A DNA stretch of 7,780 bases from Porticoccaceae bacterium (GCA_019090225.1 JAHRWI010000369.1:1-7780); one strand, 5' to 3'; counted from the stretch's first letter, positions 1 through 7,011 are shown. The notes: generated from the sequence alone by a model not told the origin. Numbers and translations: made by a program.

Positions 1-16
1 CAAACTTCTTTTTTAG

Positions 17-493
17 GATCAAGTATTCGTACTTTCTCTAGTGCAATCCTTAATCAAATTCCGTGTTCATGGTTTAAATGGCTTAGAAATTAGTGATTAC
101 TGGGAAGAGAACCGTTATCAGGCTTTTGAAGGGGCAACCGTTCCGCAGTTCCCCAACTTCTTTATGATCATGGGGCCGTACAGTGTTTGTTCGGCATCTT
201 ATTTCGGCATGATAGAAACCCAGACGCGGCATTTAGTGCGTTGCTTGAAGGCTGCGGAAAAACGTAATGCCAATTATATTGAAGTGAAGCAATCGGCCAA
301 TGATAAGAATTTTGAAAAAGTCCAGAAGCGGGCTAAAAACACGATATTTCAGTTTGGCAACTGCGGGACGTCAAACAGCTACTATATCGATCGCCATGGC
401 GATAGTCCGTTTATCCGGCCCTCTACCAGCCTTGAAGCCTGGTTGACCAGTTGTTTGTTCCGGATGAGCAATTACCATTTTAAATCCAAATAG
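17..493 (+). pseudogene. C-terminal fragment of a flavin-containing / Baeyer-Villiger-type monooxygenase
   Basis: The reading frame is open from 17 and ends at TAG 491-493. The first possible start is GTG 41, giving 150 residues, but no Shine-Dalgarno precedes it. Seen in the sequence: residues 35-47 (PQFPNFFMIMGPY), the helix after them ending in ETQTRHLVRCL, and the tail NSYYIDRHGDSPFIRPST. These match the C-terminal NADP/substrate-domain part of FAD/NADPH class B monooxygenases, which are usually about 480-550 residues long. The Rossmann motifs (GxGxxG) and the fingerprint region are absent. An in-frame TAG at 14-16 blocks extension upstream, while frame 1 is open from base 1 to the TAG at 91-93. 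A single frameshift between 17 and 90 would therefore rejoin an upstream part. I call it a broken gene; a sequencing error or a genuine short ORF are the alternatives. Family assignment is firm, pseudogene status moderate. Confidence 0.65.
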
Positions 494-564
494 CTTATTA
501 GCTTGAGGGATGGCAGATCTTGTAGCGTTGTGTGAGCAAGGTATTATTTGCGCGTTAATTTGAT

Positions 565-591
565 AAAAAGCCACCGCTTAGGTGGCTTTTT
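565..591 (+). terminator. Rho-independent terminator hairpin
   Basis: An 11-bp perfect stem, AAAAAGCCACC (565-575) paired with GGTGGCTTTTT (581-591), encloses the 5-nt loop GCTTA. The GC-rich core followed by a T run is a classic intrinsic terminator for the upstream monooxygenase remnant. The A tract on the left arm makes it potentially bidirectional. It separates that remnant from the transcription unit that starts further right. Confidence 0.88.
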
Positions 592-603
592 AATATCTTG
601 GTT

Positions 604-634
604 TTGATAAACTGTATTACGCCTTGGTAATACA
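604..634 (+). promoter_or_regulatory. Candidate promoter with operator-like dyad
   Basis: A perfect inverted repeat, TGTATTAC (613-620), six-base spacer GCCTTG, then GTAATACA (627-634), lies between the terminator and the NHL-like membrane protein gene. A -35-like TTGATA at 604-609 is followed 18 bases later by TAATAC (628-633), a weak -10 match. If that promoter is real, the dyad would sit in its spacer and over its -10, a position suited to a repressor. The repeat is directly visible; the promoter and the regulatory role are inferred. I could not assign the dyad to a known regulator family. Confidence 0.4.
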
Positions 635-744
635 TCATTAAGCTAATCAAAGCATTCTGGGTGATTTAGAGGTTTAGAGATTGCTTCACAGGTCAGGGCC
701 AAGGGTTTTAGAATCGCGTATTGATAGTTACTTGATAGCAAGAC

Positions 745-751
745 AAGGAAG
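745..751 (+). promoter_or_regulatory. Ribosome binding site supporting GTG 756
   Basis: AAGGAAG at 745-751 lies 4-7 bases upstream of GTG 756, depending on which part pairs with 16S rRNA. It selects that codon over the in-frame TTG at 681, which has no such motif. The overlapping ATG at 754-756 is in another frame. Confidence 0.65.
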
Positions 752-755
752 TAAT

Positions 756-2483
756 GTGAATAAAGCAGTAAATCCAATAGTGGCGACCCTGGCTATATTT
801 TTTACGGTTTCATTGTTTGGCCTGAAATATTGGTTTGATCAACAAAGTCTAGAACTCCCCAGACCCTCCTTAATACAGCCCCACCCTCAGGGCGGCGTGG
901 TGATTCTGGCGGGTCTGACTTTGTATCATGTCGGTGAAGCGGAGCAATTAGTTAGTACTGTTGATCTGAGAGCGCTGGGTATTACTGATATGGTCGGCGA
1001 TTTCGCGTTTTTTGCCAATGGCGATCTATTGATTAGGACAGATTCCGTCAGGGCTACGTCGGAGAGCGATTTCAGCGCGTTTTTACGGACTGAAAATCAG
1101 AGTTATCAGCCAGGCAGTGGTGCCAATACCTTGTCTCGTTGCATCCTCGCTGGATCGTCCTGTTCTGTCTTTAGTAAAGAAATACCTGCTTTAAATCGGA
1201 CCTTTCGACTGCATATTAACTGGCTGGATGACACTGTTTATCTGGCTGATACCAGTCGTAATCGAGTCATCGCTTTCAGTGACCAAGGCATATTACTCAG
1301 CGCTCAGGACGGTTTTAAATTTCCCAATCAATTACGTTTGTATGATGAAACCTTGTGGGTGGCTGATACCAATCATCACAGCGTACGCAGATTATCGATT
1401 AGGCCGAAGAGTTTTGGTCAGGAGCTAGAAAGCCATCCGACTAAGGCTGGGGGCGACTGGATATGGCCGAGTGCCTTCCTCCAGGTGGGTGAAAACTGGT
1501 GGGTAGATGTCATGACAAATGACATGAAGGACGGTAAGATTATTGTTTTTGACCGGGATTGGAAGCGCAAATATCAACTGACTCTTCCCTACAAAGCCGA
1601 TCCCCTGGCTGTGGAAATGCTCGGCAAGCGGGTGCTGGTTTCAGACATGGAAAACATCGCCATTTACCAATATAACCAGGAAGGCGTGCGTATGCCTGAT
1701 CTGGATGTGCCGGGGTTTAGCGATTATTTAAGCAGTGTCCGGGAAGAGGCGAGATGCTTAGATGGGATGAGTTGGCTTGTGTTGGGTGTTTTCGGCTTGA
1801 GTCTCGCAATTGGTTTTTTTGTTGCGGTCAGAATGCAGAACAAAACAGAGGAGGGCGGTGAGGAGCAGGCTGCACTATCGGGCAAGGAAGCGGTTGGAAG
1901 CACCGATACTAAACCACACAACTTAATCCCCCCAGAAGGCACAGCTTATGAGATCAATAAACGGCTGCGTACCGCTTCGACGGTGGGCTTGCCTCTGTTG
2001 CTGATTGGCCAGATACCCTTTATCTACATGCTCAAGGATCATCCGGAGACTATGGCGGAAATCGGTATTCCCTTGTTTCTTATGAATCTTGGTTTTATCG
2101 CTTTATGGATGCCGGTTCGACGCTTAGTTAATTATCAAGTTCGAATTTACCCGCACAAAATACTGGTTACAGATCATTATGGTCAGCGTAGAGAAGCCGC
2201 TTACGAAAAACTGGCATGGTCAAAAACCTCAGTCCTTGTCAAAGATATGGTTATTCAGACCGCTAACCCACGGGGGCAGGAGTTCTACAAGGGTTTAGGT
2301 GACGCTCTGAAACCGATGTTAATTCCAGCCAATAAAATTAGTGATAGGGCTATGGGCAGGCACCGATGGAGCAGTCCCGACGGTTTATTAAAGTCTGTGT
2401 TAGTGACAATCGTTTTTATGATTGCTGCGATAGTGTATATGGAAAGAGAAATGCTGCTGGCATGGTTGGAGAATTTAGGCTGA
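756..2483 (+). CDS. Membrane protein with periplasmic NHL-like propeller and cytoplasmic PH-like domain
   Basis: Not a family I recognise by name. From GTG 756 (AAGGAAG upstream) it is 575 residues. Predicted layout: membrane segment 8-25; a large exported region 26-337 with propeller-like repeats at 156-181 (LDDTVYLADTSRNRVIAF), 196-215 (ETLWVADTNHHSVRRL) and 289-310 (KRVLVSDMENIAIYQY); membrane segment 338-360; an acidic, Gly/Glu-rich loop 361-400; membrane segments 409-427 and 436-455; a beta-rich region 456-540 resembling bacterial PH-like domains; and a last segment 544-563. Basic residues flanking segments 2-4 fit this topology (positive-inside rule). Cys129 and Cys136 could form a disulfide in the periplasm. 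NHL-type propellers usually bind proteins or ligands and need not be enzymes. The chorismate mutase fusion follows after 117 bp on the same strand with no terminator between, so co-transcription is plausible. An in-frame TTG at 681 would add 25 residues and is less likely. Confidence 0.75.
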   Translation: MNKAVNPIVATLAIFFTVSLFGLKYWFDQQSLELPRPSLIQPHPQGGVVILAGLTLYHVGEAEQLVSTVDLRALGITDMVGDFAFFANGDLLIRTDSVRATSESDFSAFLRTENQSYQPGSGANTLSRCILAGSSCSVFSKEIPALNRTFRLHINWLDDTVYLADTSRNRVIAFSDQGILLSAQDGFKFPNQLRLYDETLWVADTNHHSVRRLSIRPKSFGQELESHPTKAGGDWIWPSAFLQVGENWWVDVMTNDMKDGKIIVFDRDWKRKYQLTLPYKADPLAVEMLGKRVLVSDMENIAIYQYNQEGVRMPDLDVPGFSDYLSSVREEARCLDGMSWLVLGVFGLSLAIGFFVAVRMQNKTEEGGEEQAALSGKEAVGSTDTKPHNLIPPEGTAYEINKRLRTASTVGLPLLLIGQIPFIYMLKDHPETMAEIGIPLFLMNLGFIALWMPVRRLVNYQVRIYPHKILVTDHYGQRREAAYEKLAWSKTSVLVKDMVIQTANPRGQEFYKGLGDALKPMLIPANKISDRAMGRHRWSSPDGLLKSVLVTIVFMIAAIVYMEREMLLAWLENLG

Positions 2484-2600
2484 TCAGATTGCCGATCAAA
2501 CCCTATTGGCGCTATGGGGATCTTCCTGGACGATCTGTCTTGATGGGTTAAACTTCGCTGATGAAGTGATTTGATAACTACACTGGCTCAAAACTACACT

Positions 2601-3941
2601 ATGGTTAGTCAAGCATACCTTTCACGCCCTTATCGGAAGCAGCTGGTTCTGCTCGCTTTTTATTTTGCTTTTAGCCCATCGCTGTTGGCGAGTGAATCGG
2701 AGCTTGCTCGGCTTTTAGATCTGGTTAATGAACGTCTACAGCTGATGAAAGATATTGCGGCCTATAAATTTGTTAACAATGTAGATATTGAAAACACCCA
2801 GCGTGAAGAGATTGTACTTAAGCGTGTTCTGGTAGGTGCTCAGGAGAATCAACTTAACCCGGAGTCAGTTGAAGCCTTTTTTCGACTGCAAATTCAATTG
2901 GCCAAAGAGGTCCAAAAGGCCTGGATAAAGCATTGGGAGGTCAACCGTGGTGGGGCTTCGGCTAATCTTGTCGCCGCTGATTTGAACGCTGAAATCAGAC
3001 CTAAGCTGATCAGTCTGGGTGACCAAATTATCCATCAAATCCCCCGGGCTCTGCCGGAATTACATGGCACTGAACGATTCGCCAGTAATTTGCAGGAAAT
3101 AAACCAGGCAATCACCAATCCCTATGTTTCCAACTCCAGGAAGCAGCAATTACTTGATACTTTGATGAAGATAAGAGCCGAGGATCAACCTGAACCTAGC
3201 CTACTGGCTACGATCCTTGCGCGGGGGGTTCTCAGAGTCGGCACCACCGGCGATTACAAACCATTTAGTTTTATAGCATCGCCTACCGGTAAATTAACAG
3301 GGGTGGATATAGATCTGGCCGAAGACCTGGCGGCTGTGATGGGGGTGAAACTTGAGTTAGTAAAAACCTCATGGCCGATGTTGATGAGCGATTTTGCTGC
3401 TGACCAGTTTGATATCGGTATGAGTGGCATTACCCGCACGCAGGAGCGGCGGCAAAGCGCTTTTTTTTCGGAACCCTATTTGGTCGGCGGTAAAACGCCC
3501 ATTGCCCGTTGCGAGGCAAAGGATCAACTGGATAGTTTGGTGAAAATTGATCGGATTGAGATACGTGTCATCGTAAACCCCGGTGGTACCAATGAAAAAT
3601 ATGTGCGTAAACACATAAAAAATGCACAAATCATTTTGTATCCAGATAACATTACGATCTTTGAGCAGATCATTAATAAACGTGCTGATGTGATGATGAC
3701 CGACGCCATTGAGGTGGAAGTGCAGGAAGCGATTCATCCTGAACTCTGCGGAACGATGTTTGAAAAACGGTTTGATGACAGGTCTGGAAATGTGCCGAGA
3801 GAGTTGCTAACTCACGCGGTCAAAGCTTTTTTGTTGCCACAGGATAGTTATCTAAAAGAGTATGTGGATGTCTGGCTTAGTAAGGTCAAACAGTCGGGTC
3901 AGCTGGAGCGTACCCTGGCTCGGTACACTATGGGTCAGTAG
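2601..3941 (+). CDS. Secreted bifunctional chorismate mutase (AroQ-gamma) / cyclohexadienyl dehydratase (PheC)
   Basis: Predicted to convert chorismate to prephenate and then to phenylpyruvate (or arogenate to phenylalanine) in the periplasm. From ATG 2601 it has 446 residues: signal peptide 1-30 (basic RPYRK, hydrophobic LVLLAFYFAF, cleavage near SLLA/SE); AroQ-gamma domain about 34-195; PheC domain about 203-446. Mutase residues matching known AroQ active sites, by spacing from M. tuberculosis secreted mutase: Arg45, Lys56, Arg68, Gln105 and Arg133. The dehydratase domain has the solute-binding-protein fold signature RVGTTGDYKPF (212-222), FFSEPY (288-293) and NPGGTNE (326-332). Glu371 in TDAIE lies 45 residues after Asn326, matching the Asn128/Glu173 pair of P. 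aeruginosa cyclohexadienyl dehydratase. Cys304 and Cys383 are likely a disulfide. No clear Shine-Dalgarno precedes ATG 2601. TTG 2571, with a weak GAAG inside a small hairpin (2552-2567), would add ten residues before the signal peptide. Family calls are firm; dual activity is inferred. Confidence 0.93.
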   Translation: MVSQAYLSRPYRKQLVLLAFYFAFSPSLLASESELARLLDLVNERLQLMKDIAAYKFVNNVDIENTQREEIVLKRVLVGAQENQLNPESVEAFFRLQIQLAKEVQKAWIKHWEVNRGGASANLVAADLNAEIRPKLISLGDQIIHQIPRALPELHGTERFASNLQEINQAITNPYVSNSRKQQLLDTLMKIRAEDQPEPSLLATILARGVLRVGTTGDYKPFSFIASPTGKLTGVDIDLAEDLAAVMGVKLELVKTSWPMLMSDFAADQFDIGMSGITRTQERRQSAFFSEPYLVGGKTPIARCEAKDQLDSLVKIDRIEIRVIVNPGGTNEKYVRKHIKNAQIILYPDNITIFEQIINKRADVMMTDAIEVEVQEAIHPELCGTMFEKRFDDRSGNVPRELLTHAVKAFLLPQDSYLKEYVDVWLSKVKQSGQLERTLARYTMGQ

Positions 3942-3962
3942 TTTTATGGGGCAGTAGTTTTG
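3931..3962 (+). repeat. 16-bp imperfect tandem duplication across a stop codon
   Basis: TGGGTCAGTAGTTTTA (3931-3946) is followed directly by TGGGGCAGTAGTTTTG (3947-3962), with 14 of 16 bases identical. The first copy holds the last codons and the TAG (3939-3941) of the chorismate mutase/dehydratase gene. The second copy repeats the ATG-GGx-CAG-TAG string in a shifted frame after the stop. It is probably a replication-slippage duplication without effect on the protein. Confidence 0.75.
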
Positions 3963-4026
3963 GTCAAAATTTCAACGAAATAGCCGATGTACCTGAGCAG
4001 GTTTTAACAAAGCCGAGGAATCAACC

Positions 4027-5088
4027 ATGGACATCAGCGTAATTATTGCCCAGGGCAGCGATGGCTGGGAAGTGGCCGTCAGAGCCGAGCAACTTGGATA
4101 TAAAACTGCCTGGTTCGAAGATAGCCAGATGGTCGCCGCCGACCCTATCGCTATGATGGCCGTTGCTGCTATGAAAACCAGCAGAATTAATCTGGCCACC
4201 GGTGTGCTTATCCCGTCAAACCGCATTGCTCCTCAGACCGCAAACAGTTTTGCGACACTGAATAGTCTTGCGCCGGGTCGGGTCATGATGGGTATCGGTA
4301 CAGGGTTTTCCGGGCGTCGTGCCATGGGGCATGGGCCGGTCAAGGTTGATGATATTCGCTCATACATCGAAACCGTCACTGGCCTGCTCTGTGGCGAGAC
4401 AGTGGAATGGGATTTCGAAAATAAACGGCGAAAAATAGCCTTCCTGCATCCTGACGATGGGGTGATTAACCTCGCAGATAAGGTGCCCACCTATATTGCT
4501 GCGCAGGGACCAAGAATGCGTCGTCTGGTGGCCGAGCTGGAAACTGACTGGATTAATATTCACTCGACTATCGCCGCCGCACAGACAGATATGGATGATA
4601 TGGAAACAGCCTGGAAAAAAGCCGGTAACGGTGCAGGCACTTTTAAAAGAGCAATCATCACCGCAGGTTGCCCTCTGCTTGATGGAGAAACCGCAGATAG
4701 CCCGAAAGCGCGACGTCAGGGTGGCCCCCTCGCAGCAGTTTCTTACCACAATATACTTGAGGCGGCGCAGTATGGTTCTTTGGGCACAGGCTCCTTTGGC
4801 GAGACCGAGGCGATGTCAAAATACCGACGCCTTTATGAATCGTACCAACCGGCAGATGCCCGCTATTTATCTCTGCACCGTGGCCACGCGCTGTTTGTGC
4901 GAGAAGACGAAGCCGAATTTGTTACACCAGAGTTAATTCGCAAGACCACTATGACTGCGCCTGTCGATGAATTACGTGAACGTATTCAGGAACTGGAACG
5001 GATCGGTTATGACGAATTAGCTGTCATCATTCATCCCGGTGACGACGATATATTAGAGCGTTGGACGGATGTGATGGAAAAAGTCTAA
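4027..5088 (+). CDS. LLM class (luciferase-like) flavin-dependent oxidoreductase
   Basis: A 353-residue single-domain protein of the bacterial luciferase-like TIM-barrel family, which uses reduced FMN (or F420) for oxygenation or hydride transfer. Seen: the first barrel strand MDISVIIAQ, AWFEDSQM (29-35), TGVLIPSNR (58-66), and the strongly typical LAPGRVMMGIGTGFSGRRAM (81-100). Further on come PTYIAAQGPRMRRL (154-167) and the C-terminal helix and strand GYDELAVIIHPG (327-338). Length is normal for the family. ATG 4027 has GAGGAA (4015-4020) six bases upstream, so the start is secure. The cytoplasm is the expected location, as no signal peptide is present. It lies 85 bp after the dehydratase fusion and 62 bp from the convergent epoxide hydrolase. 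Cofactor and substrate cannot be read from the sequence. FMN is the safer guess, because F420 synthesis is uncommon in gammaproteobacteria. Confidence 0.9.
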   Translation: MDISVIIAQGSDGWEVAVRAEQLGYKTAWFEDSQMVAADPIAMMAVAAMKTSRINLATGVLIPSNRIAPQTANSFATLNSLAPGRVMMGIGTGFSGRRAMGHGPVKVDDIRSYIETVTGLLCGETVEWDFENKRRKIAFLHPDDGVINLADKVPTYIAAQGPRMRRLVAELETDWINIHSTIAAAQTDMDDMETAWKKAGNGAGTFKRAIITAGCPLLDGETADSPKARRQGGPLAAVSYHNILEAAQYGSLGTGSFGETEAMSKYRRLYESYQPADARYLSLHRGHALFVREDEAEFVTPELIRKTTMTAPVDELRERIQELERIGYDELAVIIHPGDDDILERWTDVMEKV

Positions 5089-5150
5089 ATTCACCTGGCA
5101 GGTATTGACTCAGTTGGCATTCACTCGTTTGACCATGAATGAGGTAGCAC

Positions 5151-6311
5151 TCAAGTAAGCCCCGCAAAAAAAGCTCTTAGCTCGTTGATGACATCGTCTG
5201 GTCTTTCGGCAGGCGCGAAATGACCGCCGCCATCAAAGACAGTCCATCGCTTTAAATTGGTACGGGTCTCTGCAATTGAGCGCGGTGTAAAAAGCAGCTC
5301 CTTACGAAAGACACCGTAACCGGTCGGCGCTTCAATGACTGGCATACGCTTGTGAGCTAGCCTGGGTGGCCTGGAAAATTGCTCTGCATAGAGCCTTATG
5401 GACGATGCAAAGGAGGTGTTGAACCAATAAAGCGAGGCCAGTGTGCAGAGATCATCCCGGCCAAACACTTTAATGGCATCGCCATCACACCAGAGATGTC
5501 GTCGCCACCACAGCCAGGCACCGAGCCCTGCGGGTGAATCGGCCATAGCGTAAGCAAAGGTCTGAGGATCTCGACGTTGAACTGTCATATGAGCTTCAGT
5601 ATGACGACGGGTGGTTTTCATCCGCTCCACCATCCACTGTTCGTCTTCGGCGAATTGATCTGCACTGGCAGCGGTGCGGCCAAACATACCCGGCACCACC
5701 GGCATGGTCAGGTAGACACCGATCATATGTTCGGCATGGGCATGACCTAATTGGGCGGTGATAAATGCACCCCAGTCGCCGCCCTGGGCGCCAAAGCGCT
5801 CATAACCCAGTACGTCGCGCATTAACTTTACCCACAGTTCTGCAACGCGAGGTACGTCAATACCAGTGGTTTTTAGCGGCACTGAAAAGCCGTAGCCTGG
5901 AAGAGAGGGCACAATGACGTCAAAACTGTTGGCCGCATCACCACCGTGAGCTGCCGGATCAGCCAGGGCATTGACCACTTTATACAAGTCCCAAAACGTC
6001 CAGGGCCAGCCATGGGTGAGAATGATTGGCGTGGGGTTTGGGCCTTTGCCCCGCACTCGCAGGAAATGAATCGGCACGCCATCAATCTCCACAAGCTGAT
6101 TGTCATAGGCGTTCATTTGGGCCTCAACCGCCCGCCAGTCGTAATCATCCCGCCAGTAGCTGAGCAGGTCTTCAATAAATTCCCGAGGTGCACCGTAACG
6201 ATTATCGGGATTGCCCACGTCGCTGGGCCAACGGGTATTGCTTAGCCGTGCTGTAAGGTCATCCAGTTCGCTTTTGGGAATGTCGATAGTGAAGGGTTGT
6301 GGGCTTGTCAT
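5151..6311 (-). CDS. Epoxide hydrolase, alpha/beta hydrolase fold with EHN N-terminal domain
   Basis: A 386-residue protein that should open epoxides to vicinal diols through an alkyl-enzyme ester. The N-terminal part (about 5-110) matches the epoxide hydrolase N-terminal domain: FTIDIP, then LTARLSNTRWP and DYDWR. The hydrolase core holds the oxyanion motif HGWPW (100-104), PSLPGYGFS (135-143), and the nucleophile Asp179 in QGGDWGAF. Tyr295 in LYWFN is the likely ring-opening tyrosine. Glu338 in FRKEL is the likely charge-relay acid, and His364 in GGGHFAPAERP the base. All catalytic positions of the microsomal/juvenile-hormone type are present, so it is predicted active. ATG at 6311-6309 is preceded on its strand by AAGAGG with an 8-base gap. 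It follows the DUF1499 gene by 43 bp, probably in one transcript. Because of the Asp nucleophile and EHN domain, a dehalogenase or esterase is less likely. Confidence 0.93.
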   Translation of the reverse strand: MTSPQPFTIDIPKSELDDLTARLSNTRWPSDVGNPDNRYGAPREFIEDLLSYWRDDYDWRAVEAQMNAYDNQLVEIDGVPIHFLRVRGKGPNPTPIILTHGWPWTFWDLYKVVNALADPAAHGGDAANSFDVIVPSLPGYGFSVPLKTTGIDVPRVAELWVKLMRDVLGYERFGAQGGDWGAFITAQLGHAHAEHMIGVYLTMPVVPGMFGRTAASADQFAEDEQWMVERMKTTRRHTEAHMTVQRRDPQTFAYAMADSPAGLGAWLWWRRHLWCDGDAIKVFGRDDLCTLASLYWFNTSFASSIRLYAEQFSRPPRLAHKRMPVIEAPTGYGVFRKELLFTPRSIAETRTNLKRWTVFDGGGHFAPAERPDDVINELRAFFAGLT

Positions 6312-6354
6312 GGTCGCGGCCTCTTATGATTTGAACAGTCGTTACCAGTCTAGC

Positions 6355-6801
6355 TCAGTCCAGCAGGCCCGCTTCTTTTAAACGTGCTCGCAAGGTCTCA
6401 ACCCGTTTACGATTTACGCCAAGATCCGAATAACCCATTACCGAAGCTGAGCGCACATCCACGCGCTTGCTCTCTGGCTCAGCGGCCAGTTCGAGATGAT
6501 CAACAAACCTGAAAAGTAAACTCCTCACTTCGACATGCAAATAGCCGGGCTTTTCTTCGACGACTTTGCTGCGGGGCAGGCTTAAGACTAAAGCCTTTAT
6601 CTCTGGCCAGGCATCACTGGCAGGCCTGGTCAAGGTAAAGGCTTCAACTCTATGTGCGTCATCAGTCGCCAGGCTGGAAACGCAATTGGGTGAAGCCGGG
6701 CAAGGAAAGAGGTGTTCGCTTTGATCCGACATGATAGGGAAACTCCAGGACTGCTCAGCAGTCAGGGTGAGCAGCAGCAATAGAAGGTATTTTTTATTCA
6801 T
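6355..6801 (-). CDS. DUF1499 family secreted protein
   Basis: A 148-residue protein matching DUF1499, a family of unknown function. Seen: a signal peptide of about 20 residues (NKK, then a Leu-rich core, then SWS before FPIM); the family motif CPASPNCVSS (34-43) with two cysteines that could pair in the periplasm; YLHVEVRSLLFRFVDHLE (87-104); and the C-terminal signature RSASVMGYSDLGVNRKRVE (117-135). The usual Arg after RSAS is Val here. The length is typical, so the protein looks complete. The ATG at 6801-6799 has AAGG immediately next to it rather than at a normal distance, so initiation may be weak; no better in-frame start preserves the signal peptide. It is the first gene of a likely two-gene minus-strand unit with the epoxide hydrolase and is divergent from the SulP gene. 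No role in epoxide metabolism can be inferred from its sequence. Confidence 0.88.
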   Translation of the reverse strand: MNKKYLLLLLLTLTAEQSWSFPIMSDQSEHLFPCPASPNCVSSLATDDAHRVEAFTLTRPASDAWPEIKALVLSLPRSKVVEEKPGYLHVEVRSLLFRFVDHLELAAEPESKRVDVRSASVMGYSDLGVNRKRVETLRARLKEAGLLD

Positions 6802-6893
6802 CCTTAAACTATAACAAGCGCTCGATAATAAAGAGTAATTTTAGACATCAATTAGCAACATCAGCACGGCAAGTATTATGTCCGCTTATTGGT

Positions 6894-6899
6894 TATAAT
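6894..6899 (+). promoter_or_regulatory. Candidate -10 box for the SulP gene
   Basis: A perfect TATAAT at 6894-6899 lies 112 bases before the SulP start codon, in the divergent intergenic region. No good -35 hexamer is present at 16-18 bases upstream, so the promoter may need an activator or the match may be chance. If used, transcription would begin near 6906 and the leader would include the inverted repeats at 6927-6950. Confidence 0.4.
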
Positions 6900-6926
6900 C
6901 CCGCGCTTTTTCCCGGTGACTTATTG

Positions 6927-6950
6927 CTCTAAGTTAGAGTTGCCTCTAAC
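6927..6950 (+). promoter_or_regulatory. Nested inverted repeats in the SulP leader
   Basis: CTCTAA-G-TTAGAG (6927-6939) is a 13-bp odd palindrome. Its right arm is reused in GTTAGAG-TTGC-CTCTAAC (6933-6950), a perfect 7-bp stem with a 4-base loop. The two pairings are mutually exclusive in RNA. On DNA they form two overlapping half-site dyads. No T run follows, so it is not an intrinsic terminator. It may be an operator or a leader structure; the function is unproven. Confidence 0.4.
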
Positions 6951-7011
6951 AAATATTCGCCAATCACGCCTAAACCCACATCTAAACGATAAGTCGAAGT
7001 CTGAGTGCTTA

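Noticed and set aside
2366..2551. A 61-codon plus-strand frame overlapping the end of the membrane protein gene.
   Set aside because: It is out of frame with a convincing gene for most of its length, has no ribosome binding site, and shows no recognisable motif.
2552..2567. Hairpin ACTTC-GCTGAT-GAAGT just before TTG 2571, possibly hiding a ribosome binding site.
   Set aside because: The stem is only 5 bp and the TTG start is itself doubtful, so there is too little to call a regulatory element.
3024..3026. Gln142 of the mutase domain looked like a lost active-site arginine (LGDQII where relatives often have an Arg).
   Set aside because: Alignment by spacing and by the E. coli mutase N-terminus places the catalytic arginine at Arg133 in the IRP motif, which is present. 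Gln142 is outside the core set.
5089..5150. Possible bidirectional terminator between the convergent LLM and epoxide hydrolase genes.
   Set aside because: Only a weak CATTCA/TGAATG pairing with a long loop is visible and no T run follows on either strand.
6924..6952. MerR-type promoter with a dyad in a long spacer (TTGCTC ... TAACAA).
   Set aside because: The hexamers match consensus poorly and the spacer is 17 rather than the 19-20 bases typical of MerR-controlled promoters.
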